Part shown: in pieces, positions 43,176 to 51,737 of the stretch
Numbering within the stretch: position 1 is the first letter of the stretch
Layout of the letters: the number at the start of each line of letters is the position of its first letter
NCBI RefSeq assembly: GCF_045865695.1
Contig: NZ_BAACAP010000230.1
Location: 1 to 64,000 of the forward strand
DNA length: 64,000 nt
Reading direction: 5' to 3'
DNA from: Scytonema sp045865695
GTDB taxonomy: Bacteria > Cyanobacteriota > Cyanobacteriia > Cyanobacteriales > Nostocaceae
Position numbers and translations under genes: made by a program
The notes under the pieces: model-generated
What the model was told of the DNA's origin: nothing
Seen by the model: only the letters and a program-made list of their open reading frames with translations
Database searches by the model: none

Positions 43176-43790
43176 ATGCCATGGATTAATTTTATGGATA
43201 TTTCACTTTTAGACCGTGCTGTAGAAGAAAAACTAGTCACTCTAACAGATGTGACCTGGGAGCAATTTAAAGGAATTGAGGCACAACTCATCGATAATCG
43301 CAGTGTGCGCCTATCTTATTTATCAGGAATTTTAGAAATTATAGCTCCTATTGCTGAAGAACATGAAGAAGTGAAAACAACTCTCGGTTATTTACTAGAA
43401 ATTTATATAAGAACGTTGGGTATCCGGTTTTATGGACGTGGAGGTTATACCTTACAAGCACCGGGTTATGCCTCTGGGACACCCGATGAATCTTACAGTA
43501 TTGGCACAAAAAAAGAAGTCCCTGATATCGTCATTGAAATCATTGTTACCAGTGGCACCATTAACAGAAAGGAATTATACAAACCAAAACAAGTTCCCGA
43601 AATTTGGTTCTGGAAATCTGACACCATTAGAATATTTCGTTTAAATTCCTCTGGGGAATATGAGGAAGTTGAGCGTAGCAGCTTCTTCCCCAATCTCGAC
43701 CCAAATGTGTTACTACAGTATATTGCTATGCCCGACCAGTATGATGCTGTTCTAGAATTTGAACAGTTTCTCAGGGAACAACTCCCCTAA
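43176..43790 (+). CDS. Uma2-family endonuclease-fold protein
   Basis: 204 residues. The core has LTDVTWEQFKGIEAQLIDNR, VRLSYLSGILEIIAPIAEEH, GRGGYTLQAPGY, PDESYSIG and VPDIVIEIIVTSGTINRKEL, then PEIWFWKSDTIRIFRL: the restriction-endonuclease-like Asp...Glu-x-Ile pattern of Uma2 (DUF820). These proteins are hugely expanded in cyanobacteria with unproved function. ATG 43194 is an alternative start. Appears intact, unlike the truncated relative at 12689. Confidence 0.87.
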   Translation: MPWINFMDISLLDRAVEEKLVTLTDVTWEQFKGIEAQLIDNRSVRLSYLSGILEIIAPIAEEHEEVKTTLGYLLEIYIRTLGIRFYGRGGYTLQAPGYASGTPDESYSIGTKKEVPDIVIEIIVTSGTINRKELYKPKQVPEIWFWKSDTIRIFRLNSSGEYEEVERSSFFPNLDPNVLLQYIAMPDQYDAVLEFEQFLREQLP

Positions 43791-43854
43791 ATTTAGTTGC
43801 AATCTGAAAAATTTGGATTTTTGAAGTTGTAAATTTATACGCCGGACTCACATA

Positions 43855-43985
43855 TCAATTTTGACACTTTCTGTACCTCCCGCTAGATAAATTGGACGGC
43901 GGGAGACAGATTGCCGAATCATTGGTGATTATTTTTGCGGGTTGGTCGGGATGGCGACCTACCTCAACTTCAAATCCCAAGCGCT
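43855..43985 (-). pseudogene. Unrecognised C-terminal ORF remnant
   Basis: The minus-strand frame reads LQRLGFEVEVGRHPDQPAKI, ITNDSAICLPPSNLSS to a TGA. It looks protein-like but begins directly at the 40-bp palindrome, without a start codon. The family is unknown. Confidence 0.3.
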
Positions 43986-43986
43986 G

Positions 43987-44026
43987 TAGGGTAGACGCCG
44001 AGATACGTATCTCGGCGTCTACCCTA
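43987..44026. repeat. 40-bp perfect palindrome
   Basis: TAGGGTAGACGCCGAGATAC followed by its exact reverse complement, with no loop and no mismatch. The centre is at 44006/44007. Confidence 0.95.
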
Positions 44027-44388
44027 AATCTCCCGATAAATTGGGGGACTTTTAAGAGTATTTTCCCCGCTTTTTAAGGCATGCCTGTTTCATTCGCTCA
44101 GAACAGGATTTTGTCAAGAGTATCAGCCAAAAATTTTAGGGAGTCGGCCATCGAAAAATTACTACTTCAACGAGTAAACTTAAGTGCGATAAGCCGAAGG
44201 CTTTCAGCTCCGCTTATCGCCTGGTTCATCAAAAAATTAAGTTTTTGAACTACCTGATTTCTTTGATTGATACGCTTGTAAATTATGGACTTTTAGGGAA
44301 TGAAACAGCCCTGCTTTTTAAGGAGGGCTAGGGGGGATCGCGATCCCAACGGTGACTTTACAAACATCCTCTAACAATTCTGTTCAAT

Positions 44389-44419
44389 GTTGGGTTTCGT
44401 TCCTCAACCCAACCTACGC
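44389..44419. repeat. Dispersed palindromic repeat (type A)
   Basis: GTTGGGTTTCGTTCCTCAAC then CCAACCTACGC; same unit as at 4962 and 60587. It lies 17 bp beyond the comB stop. Confidence 0.8.
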
Positions 44420-44435
44420 AATATATGATGTATGC

Positions 44436-45170
44436 TTAAAAGCTCTTTAAAACTCCAGGTTTTTCTTGCATGGGTAAAACATCTAGAATATCCTCTTGAG
44501 AGCAATACTTCAGGTCTTCATGGCATTCTAGACGTAACAGGCGTTTGCCATGACTGGCGTGATGGAATAGCCCAAGTAAGTTATCTTGCCATTGGGAGTA
44601 AAGAGCGATCGCACTCACCACTTCATCATTACCAGCAACCTCATCAGGTGACAGCTTTGTATGTTGTAAAACGCTGTGAGCAATTGCACCCGCACAAGCA
44701 GTATCTTCCAGAGAAAAACTCCCTTCCCAACCCGATCCAACAATCCAAACAGTTTCTGGCTGTTTTTCTACAAGGTGTTGCACTACTGCAGCGCGGTTAA
44801 CAAACGCAGCCGTCAGTACAGTTCTAGCATTTTGTATTCTTTGTAACGTCCGAGTGCCATTAGTAGTACTAATGAACAAACGCCTTCCCCGTACTAACTC
44901 CGGCGTACAGTCTAGAGGAGAGTTACCCAAATCAAAGCCAGGGACTTTCCCACCACCCCGTTCTCCTGCTCGCAAGCGTTTTTCAGGAGGCCATTTTTCA
45001 CTCTCTGTCATCAGTTTATCCAAATCGCTAAAAGCTTCGATAGCTTCGCCTCCCGCAGACAAGACTGTCGCTATTGTAGTCGTGGCTCGCAACACGTCTA
45101 CTGCGATCGCGCATTCTGGGACTTCATGTGCTGGAGTAGACTCTGGGGTATGGTAAATGTATAGCTTCAC
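44436..45170 (-). CDS. comB: 2-phosphosulfolactate phosphatase family protein
   Basis: 244 residues. AIAVDVLRATTTIATVLSAG, GGKVPGFDLGNSPLD, LFISTTNGTRTLQRI and SFSLEDTACAGAIAH are the conserved blocks of ComB, a Mg-dependent phosphatase first described in coenzyme M synthesis. Cyanobacteria carry it without making coenzyme M, so the true substrate may be another phosphonate or sulfonate. Cytosolic. It is a single gene, with a type A repeat just past its stop. Confidence 0.9.
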   Translation of the reverse strand: MKLYIYHTPESTPAHEVPECAIAVDVLRATTTIATVLSAGGEAIEAFSDLDKLMTESEKWPPEKRLRAGERGGGKVPGFDLGNSPLDCTPELVRGRRLFISTTNGTRTLQRIQNARTVLTAAFVNRAAVVQHLVEKQPETVWIVGSGWEGSFSLEDTACAGAIAHSVLQHTKLSPDEVAGNDEVVSAIALYSQWQDNLLGLFHHASHGKRLLRLECHEDLKYCSQEDILDVLPMQEKPGVLKSF

Positions 45171-45531
45171 GGGTTTGGTACGCCTGATTTAATAATGATT
45201 TATACTCATGACAAACATTCTAACTAGTGTATGCACTAGCCATAATTAATAATGGAGGTAAATCTAAGGAAGTATCCATTGGAAATTCCTATTGCGAGCG
45301 CAAGAAAAACTTATCAATGGAAAGATAGCGGTAATCTAAAGAGAGATACAAACAGCTTGAACAAGTTGTGTTTGGCTTAAATATAGAGAACCAAAACCCA
45401 TGCTTTAGGTCAGACACCCATCATGGGAATAACCTACAACCAAAAACAAAAACGTCTCTTTCCTAGTCCCTAATCGCCAATCCCCAGTCCCCATTTTCCA
45501 GATAGATGTCCTATTAAAAATTCAAATCGAC
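45171..45531. other. Intergenic, divergent promoters
   Basis: 361 bp between comB and the BlaI-type gene. Short heptamer-like CCAATCCCCAGTCCC near 45477 precedes the repressor. No gene seen; a BlaI operator (TACA-type palindrome) was not recognised with confidence. Confidence 0.45.
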
Positions 45532-45951
45532 ATGGCACCACTACCTAACTACCGCCCCAAACAACTGTCTTTAGGTCCCTTAGAAGCAGAAATTTTGAGT
45601 ATTATTTGGGAACTCAATTCGGTTACAGTTAAGGATGTACACGATCGCATTTTAGCCGATCCTAACCGAGAGTTAGCATATACGTCGGTAACTACAGTGT
45701 TGCGACGCCTTACAGACAAAGGTTGGCTAGCTTGCGACAAAAAAGGGCGAGCGTTTTATTGGCGACCTCTAGTCACAAAACAGCAGGCAGAAATGATTCG
45801 AGCACACGAGCAGCTACGACGATTTTTAGCGGTAGGAAACCCCGATGTCATTGCTGCTTTTGCTGATAGTCTTGATGAAGCTGCTACCGAGCAAATACAA
45901 GCGATCGCAAAACGCATTCAAGCCGCACGCCAAGCCAGGGAGGAGAAATAA
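45532..45951 (+). CDS. BlaI/MecI/CopY-family repressor
   Basis: 139 residues. LGPLEAEILSIIWELNSVTV, VHDRILADPNRELAYTSVTT, LRRLTDKGWLACDKKGRAFY is the winged helix of BlaI-type repressors; the C-terminal helices dimerise. It should bind its own promoter and be inactivated by proteolysis. Its stop (TAATG) overlaps the ATG of the M56 peptidase gene by one base, the classical blaI-blaR1-like pairing. There is no beta-lactamase gene nearby, so the regulated target is unknown. Confidence 0.9.
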   Translation: MAPLPNYRPKQLSLGPLEAEILSIIWELNSVTVKDVHDRILADPNRELAYTSVTTVLRRLTDKGWLACDKKGRAFYWRPLVTKQQAEMIRAHEQLRRFLAVGNPDVIAAFADSLDEAATEQIQAIAKRIQAARQAREEK

Positions 45952-46790
45952 TGCATCTTTTGATAATTCTATCTGCTTTAACAGTTGCTTATTGGATGAG
46001 GTCTCAATCGACCAAAATCCAAGGTAACTGGAATGAGCGATGGCAAAAAACGCTCTTTTTATTTCTCTTTCCCCCATTGCTCATTTTGATGACGGATATT
46101 GCTCTACTGTGCATGGGACCCCAAGGCAAAATGGGCGGTTTGCAGACGGGTTGTTTTGGTTATTTTGTCGCATTAAGTACTCTTGCTTTTATTGCCATTT
46201 CATGCATTAAACTAGCAGTAGAAGGATGGCAATCCATTAAGTCTACCCGCAATTGTCTTCCAATGAATATTGCAGGTCAGCAAGTGAGAATTCTCAACAC
46301 AAGAGCACTATTTGCTGGTCAAATTGGATTTTGGCAGCCTCACCTCGTCTTAAGTGAAGGACTGTTACAAACTCTGACCCCAGAGCAATTAGAAACAGTC
46401 TTTGCTCACGAGCAAGGACATTTCTACTACCGAGACACATTTTGGTTTTTTTGGTTGGGATGGGCGCGTTTTTGCACCGCTTGGTTACCCAATACAGACG
46501 CTCTATGGCAAGAATTACTAACATTACGCGAACTACGAGCGGATACATATGCTGCATCAAGAGTAGACCCACTACTGCTAGCAGAATCGCTGTTACTAGT
46601 CGCTAGTACTCCATCTGTATCTTCAGAAATATGTTGTGCGGCATTAGGTTCGAGCAGTACCGAGCGTTTGGAACAGAGAATAGAAGCTTTGCTAGAAGAA
46701 CCACAGCCCATTCCCCAATCAAACTTTCAATTGTGGCAAAGCTTCCTTCTAGCGTTTTTACCTATGATTACTGTTATATTTCATACTTAA
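45951..46790 (+). CDS. M56-family membrane metallopeptidase
   Basis: 279 residues. Hydrophobic helices occur at the N-terminus (LLIILSALTVAYWM; LFLFLFPPLLILMTDIALL) and near the middle, and LETVFAHEQGHFYYRD has the HExxH zinc motif. ELRADTYAAS supplies the third ligand Glu. It resembles BlaR1/MecR1 without the penicillin-sensing domain. Probably cleaves the BlaI-type repressor encoded just before it, in response to an unknown signal. Translationally coupled to that gene. Confidence 0.88.
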   Translation: MHLLIILSALTVAYWMRSQSTKIQGNWNERWQKTLFLFLFPPLLILMTDIALLCMGPQGKMGGLQTGCFGYFVALSTLAFIAISCIKLAVEGWQSIKSTRNCLPMNIAGQQVRILNTRALFAGQIGFWQPHLVLSEGLLQTLTPEQLETVFAHEQGHFYYRDTFWFFWLGWARFCTAWLPNTDALWQELLTLRELRADTYAASRVDPLLLAESLLLVASTPSVSSEICCAALGSSSTERLEQRIEALLEEPQPIPQSNFQLWQSFLLAFLPMITVIFHT

Positions 46791-46795
46791 TAACC

Positions 46796-46825
46796 CGGTC
46801 ATTGGTCACTGGTCACTGGTCACTG
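46796..46825. repeat. Heptamer array (STRR), GGTCACT units
   Basis: Three to four copies of TCACTGG or TCATTGG at the convergent ends of the M56 and DUF421 genes; it encodes the last residues (SVTSDQ) of the latter. Confidence 0.85.
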
Positions 46826-47330
46826 ATGAAGACTCATAGGTAATGACACTAATACTTCCATCAGCCTCGATATACGCTCTTTTGACATCAGAAAGCAATT
46901 CCACTCCTTGTTGACGTAATTTGCTCATCAATTCATCGTGCGTAATCAGTTCCCTTTGTAAATTGCGATCGAGTAACTTGCCATACCTAACTAACAGTAG
47001 CGGAGGCGGATTTAAAAAGAGTTGAAATTTTGGGTATTTATAACCTAACCAATTTAAAAAATAACTCCAGAAAATGACGGTTCCTACTAGAATTCCTCCT
47101 TCAGTGATTGATGAATAATTACTAGCCATAGCATTTTGAGCGGCTTCAGCAAATAGCACGACTACAAGTAGATCGGCAATTCCTAGCGTTCCTACTTGTC
47201 TGCTGGGCATTACACGTAAAACGGAAAAGAGGGATAGGTAAACGAGTGTTCCGCGCAAAACAAGTTCGAGAACAGAAACGCTAGGAATAAAAACTTCTTG
47301 CCAATTGATGTGGAATAATAACTTATACAT
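46806..47330 (-). CDS. DUF421 (YetF-like) membrane protein
   Basis: About 174 residues from ATG 47330 (MYKLLFHINWQEVF). Three transmembrane helices (LRGTLVYLSLFSVLRV; LGIADLLVVVLFAEAAQNAM; GGILVGTVIFWSYFLNWLGY) precede the DUF421 soluble domain (LLLVRYGKLLDRNLQRELIT, DELMSKLRQQGV). Family members are implicated in spore or membrane physiology in Bacillus; the cyanobacterial role is unknown. The C-terminal residues and stop come from the overlapping heptamer array. Confidence 0.87.
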   Translation of the reverse strand: MYKLLFHINWQEVFIPSVSVLELVLRGTLVYLSLFSVLRVMPSRQVGTLGIADLLVVVLFAEAAQNAMASNYSSITEGGILVGTVIFWSYFLNWLGYKYPKFQLFLNPPPLLLVRYGKLLDRNLQRELITHDELMSKLRQQGVELLSDVKRAYIEADGSISVITYESSSVTSDQ

Positions 47331-47412
47331 TTGTTGTAGCGATAAATAAAGATATAACTCTAAATCATTCCTCAAAAATCTTAATTTTGGTGGGCATTGC
47401 CCACCCTACGGA

Positions 47413-48327
47413 TTACAAACTCCAAGACCGGGCTTGGTCGCTGAAGTCACCCTCAATTTTGTCAAAACCTTGAATGGGTTCAAACAAATTGTCAGGAGCA
47501 GTTTCTGACTTTGGTTGATTTGTCTTCTGTCCGCTAAATGCTGTCATTGCCATGTATGCATCTACCAAGCTTGGTGAAATTCTTTGAGCTAAAAGAATAA
47601 CCTTGCCAGCATCACCGACAACAACATCGCGTTTTGGATGCTCAGCCGCCTCAACAATGGCTTTAGCAACAAGGCTAGGTTGATAAATAGGAGGTACACC
47701 TACTGGTTTTACTCCTAGCTTTGTACGTGCTTTGTCAAACAGAGGTGTATTAATTGAAGCTGGCATGACGTTTGTAACACTAATGGGTACCTTTTCGTGC
47801 ATCAACTCAACGCGAAGCGATTCCAAGAAGCCGTCAATACCATGTTTGGCAGCAGCATAAGCACTTTGTAATGGCAAACTCCGTCTTGCTTCAACTGAAG
47901 AAACATGAATTAACGCTCCACGCCCTTCGCGTTTGATATGTGGTAGCGCCGCCATTGCACCGTGTACTTGTCCCATCAAGTTAACGTCAACAATTCGTTT
48001 GAATTCCAGAGGCGTTGTCACTTCAAAAGCAGCGTAGAGTTCTACTGCGGCATTGTGTACCCACGTATCAATTCGCCCGTAAACTTCAATCGCTTTGTCT
48101 ACGATCGCTTTCACTTCATCAAATACTGTAACATCGGCAACAACGGCTGTTGCATCGCCACCCATATTTTGGATTTCTTCCACTAAAGACTCTAACCCCG
48201 GTTGACTACGAGCAGCAATGACTACCTTTGCCCCTCTACTAGCAAATTGAAGAGCTGCAATGCGACCGATACCGCTTGAAGCTCCGATGACAACTACAAC
48301 TTGCTGATTTATCGGTTTGAGTTGCAC
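47413..48327 (-). CDS. SDR-family oxidoreductase (paralogue of 20901)
   Basis: 304 residues. VVIGASSGIGRIAALQFASR, DTWVHNAAVELYAAFE, LIHVSSVEARRSL and YAAAKHGIDGFLES hold the cofactor loop and the Asn-Ser-Tyr-Lys set. Roughly two thirds of positions match the SDR at 20901, including the distinctive QLKPI-QQVV start and PKSE-APDNL end, but this copy lacks the C-terminal membrane helix and is probably soluble. Substrate unknown. A short GGTGGGCATTGCCCACC palindrome lies at its 3' end. Confidence 0.88.
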   Translation of the reverse strand: MQLKPINQQVVVVIGASSGIGRIAALQFASRGAKVVIAARSQPGLESLVEEIQNMGGDATAVVADVTVFDEVKAIVDKAIEVYGRIDTWVHNAAVELYAAFEVTTPLEFKRIVDVNLMGQVHGAMAALPHIKREGRGALIHVSSVEARRSLPLQSAYAAAKHGIDGFLESLRVELMHEKVPISVTNVMPASINTPLFDKARTKLGVKPVGVPPIYQPSLVAKAIVEAAEHPKRDVVVGDAGKVILLAQRISPSLVDAYMAMTAFSGQKTNQPKSETAPDNLFEPIQGFDKIEGDFSDQARSWSL

Positions 48328-48956
48328 TGTTCTTACTCCTTAAACTGAAGACCCTATTACTCAGGTAAATCCGAGCTAGCTTAAATCTCATCAGTCGCTA
48401 GGTGAATCAATTGCGATTGACTTCTATGACTTTTGGTCTGAGAACAACGTTGATTTGTAGTTACCTCGAACCGCCATTCGATTACTTAAACAAGTAGGTG
48501 GGGCTATGCCCTGCAAAGCGCTTTGGTGGGCAGTGCCTACTGTCTGGAAAAGAACAACATCGATTTGTAGTTAATTATGACCACTGCAGGTAACGGACGC
48601 ACTTACAAGTGTCACTTGTCACCAAGCACTGGTTAGCGATCGCTGTTAAGCTCTGAGAAATAACTCTACTTAAGTTACATAAGAAACTACTTTGGGAAAT
48701 CAAAATGTCCTTCTTAAAACAGAAAATGATTAATAACTTCAGGCAGACTTCATCGCTGATTGTAGTTGTTACTATCTTTAGGAGTAATGAAAACTAGGGC
48801 TCATTACATAGTGACCAGGGTAGCGGTTAAATACAATGATGATTTAGATCGCATCTTATGTGTGATGTCAATCTACCATCGAAAGAAAATTGAGAAGATA
48901 ATAGATTTGTGAGGAGAAAAAAAGAAGTGATTTGTAATAGGAAGGGGGAAAATGTA
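48328..48956. other. Intergenic, promoter side of two genes
   Basis: About 630 bp. A GTAGGTGGGGCTATGCCCTG repeat lies at 48499 and its GTGGGCAGTGCCTAC counterpart near 48527. The remainder is unstructured to the eye. No gene was seen. Confidence 0.5.
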
Positions 48957-49412
48957 ATGAAAACGAAGCTTCTCGCTACTCTTGCGATCGCAACGCCCCT
49001 GCTCTTTGCTAGTTCAGTTAGTGCTGCAAATCCGCAGCAAGTACAGAAACTACTAGAAACCGGAGAGTGTAGGAAGTGTGATTTATCTTACGCTAATCTT
49101 AAAGGTTCTCACCTAATTGGTGCTGATTTAAGAGATGCAAATCTCACTGGAGTAAATTTAAAGGATGCAAATCTTGAAGGTGCTGACTTAACTGGTGCGA
49201 ATTTGGCAGGTGCTAACCTATCGTCAGCTTTTGCAACAAACGTAAATTTCAAGGAAGCCAATCTAAATAGAGTTAATTTTGCAGGAGCTAAGATTTACGA
49301 CTCTAACGTGCATGGTGCATCAATGGAGGATCTTAACATTACCAATGCTGAAATCTTCAATACGGGCATTGGTATTGGTGGAGATAGTAGCGAAATTCCC
49401 GATTGGGACTAA
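48957..49412 (+). CDS. Secreted pentapeptide-repeat protein
   Basis: 151 residues from ATG 48957. The signal peptide MKTKLLATLAIATPLLFASS ends at SVSAA. Then a Cys pair (GECRKCDLSYANL) opens about 14 pentapeptide repeats of A(D/N)LxG type (LIGADLRDANLTGVNLKDAN), giving a right-handed beta-helix. Such cyanobacterial proteins are periplasmic or thylakoid-lumenal with largely unknown roles. GGGGGAAAA upstream may act as the ribosome-binding site. An alternative start at 48909 would put a charged leader before the signal peptide and is unlikely. Confidence 0.88.
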   Translation: MKTKLLATLAIATPLLFASSVSAANPQQVQKLLETGECRKCDLSYANLKGSHLIGADLRDANLTGVNLKDANLEGADLTGANLAGANLSSAFATNVNFKEANLNRVNFAGAKIYDSNVHGASMEDLNITNAEIFNTGIGIGGDSSEIPDWD

Positions 49413-50086
49413 AGAATTTCCAAGAAATAAGTTATCCATCTTGTGGGACGGGCGAGGACGCCCGCCCCATATTAGTAGCGGAATAAAAGCCTATCTCACA
49501 AGGAATTTAGGGAGATTTTTTATTTGGAAGTCCATGAAGAGGAATCGGGGAGCGAGATTTACCTTTGTAGGTAAGCAATGCCTTATGCCCTACAGTACTT
49601 AAAATTGTTTGTGAATGATTTAGGTTTGCTAAAAAGTATATTTGATAACTTTTTTTCAGTATAAAAACTCATAAAAATTCCTAAATAGAGCCTGAGAGCT
49701 TAAAATAACTTAAATATCGGGTAAAATCGGCATTTAGATTTGTATAAACTAAGAAGTGAACCGATTTTAGTACGATTTGTACTGAAACGGGTCCTCCTCT
49801 TGGCGATAGTACCGCAAGTAGTAACCTTACAATCAGGATTCTATTTCGTGAAATAACGAACCGTAGAGTAATGATTTCAAACTACCCACTAGGTTATTAC
49901 AGTCACAATATGCGATCTTTCTACCTTGGAGTTGATGAACTGCTGATAGAGGGACAACTATGGTTATAGGCAACTAAAAACTCTCGTTGTTACCAAAATC
50001 AGTTGTGTCGATGCGCTGGTGTATCGCTTAGACAACAACCTTTTGGTTGTAACTGTCCGGATAAAAGTAAATAAACTTTGAAAACT
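49413..50086. other. Intergenic with hairpin, no gene
   Basis: About 670 bp. CGGGCG-AGGA-CGCCCG at 49449-49464 forms a strong stem just past the pentapeptide gene and may terminate it, although no U-run follows. A GTAGGTAAGCAATGCC repeat lies near 49569. The 49740-49960 part has short inverted repeats (AGTACGATTTGTACT), but I could not assign an RNA family. Confidence 0.5.
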
Positions 50087-50536
50087 ATGGAAGCGGAAAT
50101 GCAACAACCAGAAATTGTGGAAACAAAGTCTTCAGAGGCAACAGTGCCAAATATCAACAACCAACCTGGAACCATAACCAAAATCCAGCCTACAGCGCAG
50201 TCTCAAGAGCAATGGCTAAAATATGGAGAACAAGCTTCTAGCTTTTTGGCATCATTGCCTGAATACCTGGGAGGATTTTTTAACAAATACAAACAACCTC
50301 TCATCGTTGTTGGTTTAATCGTAGCAGCAATTGTGAGCGTCAAGGTCGTTCTGGCAGTCTTAGATGCTCTCAATGATTTTCCTTTAGTAGCGCCAACCTT
50401 TGAATTGATTGGTATTGGTTACTCTGCTTGGTTTGTCTACCGCTATTTGCTAAAAGCTTCAACCAGGCAAGAATTAACTGGTGAAATTGAAACACTGAAG
50501 TCACAAGTTGTAGGCAAAGAAGGTTTAGAAGGGTAA
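50087..50536 (+). CDS. CAAD-domain membrane protein
   Basis: 149 residues. A polar N-terminus (QQPEIVETKSSEATV) is followed by EYLGGFFNKYKQPLIVVGLI and two adjacent transmembrane helices, LIVVGLIVAAIVSVKVVLAV and FELIGIGYSAWFVYRYLL, the CAAD (cyanobacterial aminoacyl-tRNA synthetase appended) domain. Stand-alone CAAD proteins, related to plant CURT1, reside in and may curve thylakoid membranes. ATG 50087 is used; a TTG lies nine bases earlier. Confidence 0.87.
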   Translation: MEAEMQQPEIVETKSSEATVPNINNQPGTITKIQPTAQSQEQWLKYGEQASSFLASLPEYLGGFFNKYKQPLIVVGLIVAAIVSVKVVLAVLDALNDFPLVAPTFELIGIGYSAWFVYRYLLKASTRQELTGEIETLKSQVVGKEGLEG

Positions 50537-50542
50537 GAAATT

Positions 50543-50566
50543 GTTAGTTGTTAGTTGTTAGTTGTT
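50543..50566. repeat. Heptamer array (STRR), TTAGTTG units
   Basis: Three copies of GTTAGTT directly after the CAAD gene. Confidence 0.85.
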
Positions 50567-50622
50567 ATACCGATCGCTAATCATCAACCACTAACCACTA
50601 ACAGCCCTTTCTTTAAACTCTA

Positions 50623-51624
50623 CTAGGGCAAGGTCACAACATTTTGAGATTTAATGGGTTGTAACCTTCCCGTTCTTACTAAAGCTTGATGAATCATAGC
50701 AGCTACCTCGGCGCGGGTAGCTTCTTTATTTGGAGCAAGAAACTTTGCGTCTGGATAGTTAACTACAATACTATTTTCAGTGGCAGCTGCCACTTTAGCG
50801 ATCGCATACTGAGGAATTTCTTTTACGTCCTCATAGACACTTAAAACCTGCTCTGAGGGGGAAGATTGTTTCAAATTTAATCCACTTGCAATAGCAACTA
50901 GCACCTGTACTCGAGAAATTTTCTGTTGTGGTTTGAATGTTTTGTCTGGATAACCTTTTAGAAATCCCGCACTAATAGCTCGATCTATAGCAGGGGCTGC
51001 CCAATATTGTTCTGATATATCTTCAAATGAGAGTCCTTTACTACGTACTTTTGTATTAAAGGATTGTTGCAGCATGGTAGCAAATTCAGCACGGCTAACG
51101 GGCTGATTTGGTCTAAAAGAATAATCGGGAAAACCTTTGATAATTCCTCGAGAAGAAAGTTTGTCAATAAAGCGACGCCCCCAAAAGTCACTTGGTACGT
51201 CTGTGAATGCAATTGGAGGGGGGATGGTTGGTAATTTTTCTGCGGGCGTAACTGCGCGATATTCTTCTACAGCATAGACATCAGGAGAAACTAACAAAGG
51301 TGCTTGTGCTTGTGGCGATTCCTTTGGAACTGTTTGGTCAACGGTCGGTAACTTATCTTCAGGGATTGCTTCTTGAGGTACTAATGGAGTTTTGGCAGGT
51401 TCATTACCCCGTGGAACGAGTTGTTCTGGTGGAATGCTTAAGCTTGGAGAAGCTGAGGTTGTGGGCAATGGTAATTGTAGCCCATTGATATTCCAACCAG
51501 AGTCTCCCTTACGAGAAAATGACCAGAATAGAATGACTCCAATAGTAGCAAAGGCAACTAAGATGCCAATGAATTCATCAAAGCCAAGGGGATTCGATTG
51601 CGATGACTTCGGATCGGGAGACAT
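50623..51624 (-). CDS. S-layer homology (SLH) domain protein
   Basis: 333 residues. A single N-terminal membrane helix (GILVAFATIGVILFWSF, about 20-37) anchors a Pro-rich linker (about 50-135), followed by three SLH domains: FTDVPSDFWGRRFIDKLSSR, FEDISEQYWAAPAIDRAISA and YEDVKEIPQYAIAKVAAATE, with GFPDYSFRPNQPVSRAEFAT in the first. SLH domains bind peptidoglycan-linked polymers. The topology suggests a cell-envelope protein tethered to the inner membrane. Typical of filamentous cyanobacteria. Confidence 0.92.
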   Translation of the reverse strand: MSPDPKSSQSNPLGFDEFIGILVAFATIGVILFWSFSRKGDSGWNINGLQLPLPTTSASPSLSIPPEQLVPRGNEPAKTPLVPQEAIPEDKLPTVDQTVPKESPQAQAPLLVSPDVYAVEEYRAVTPAEKLPTIPPPIAFTDVPSDFWGRRFIDKLSSRGIIKGFPDYSFRPNQPVSRAEFATMLQQSFNTKVRSKGLSFEDISEQYWAAPAIDRAISAGFLKGYPDKTFKPQQKISRVQVLVAIASGLNLKQSSPSEQVLSVYEDVKEIPQYAIAKVAAATENSIVVNYPDAKFLAPNKEATRAEVAAMIHQALVRTGRLQPIKSQNVVTLP

Positions 51625-51737
51625 ATTTTGTTATAGGTTAAACTAAAATGAATACACTCATCAAGGTTGGGCATGGGGAATAGGGCAAAGCAAACGCATT
51701 ATTGAAATTAATGAAAAACGTAAATCCTTGATAAGGA

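Larger units (their letters stand above)
43791..44435. other. Intergenic with remnant and palindromes
   Basis: 645 bp without an intact gene. It contains a short minus-strand ORF remnant (43855-43985), a 40-bp perfect palindrome, the inverted repeat GCGATAAGC...GCTTATCGC (44188-44222), a G-run repeat near 44312 and one type A repeat (44389-44419). Confidence 0.6.
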
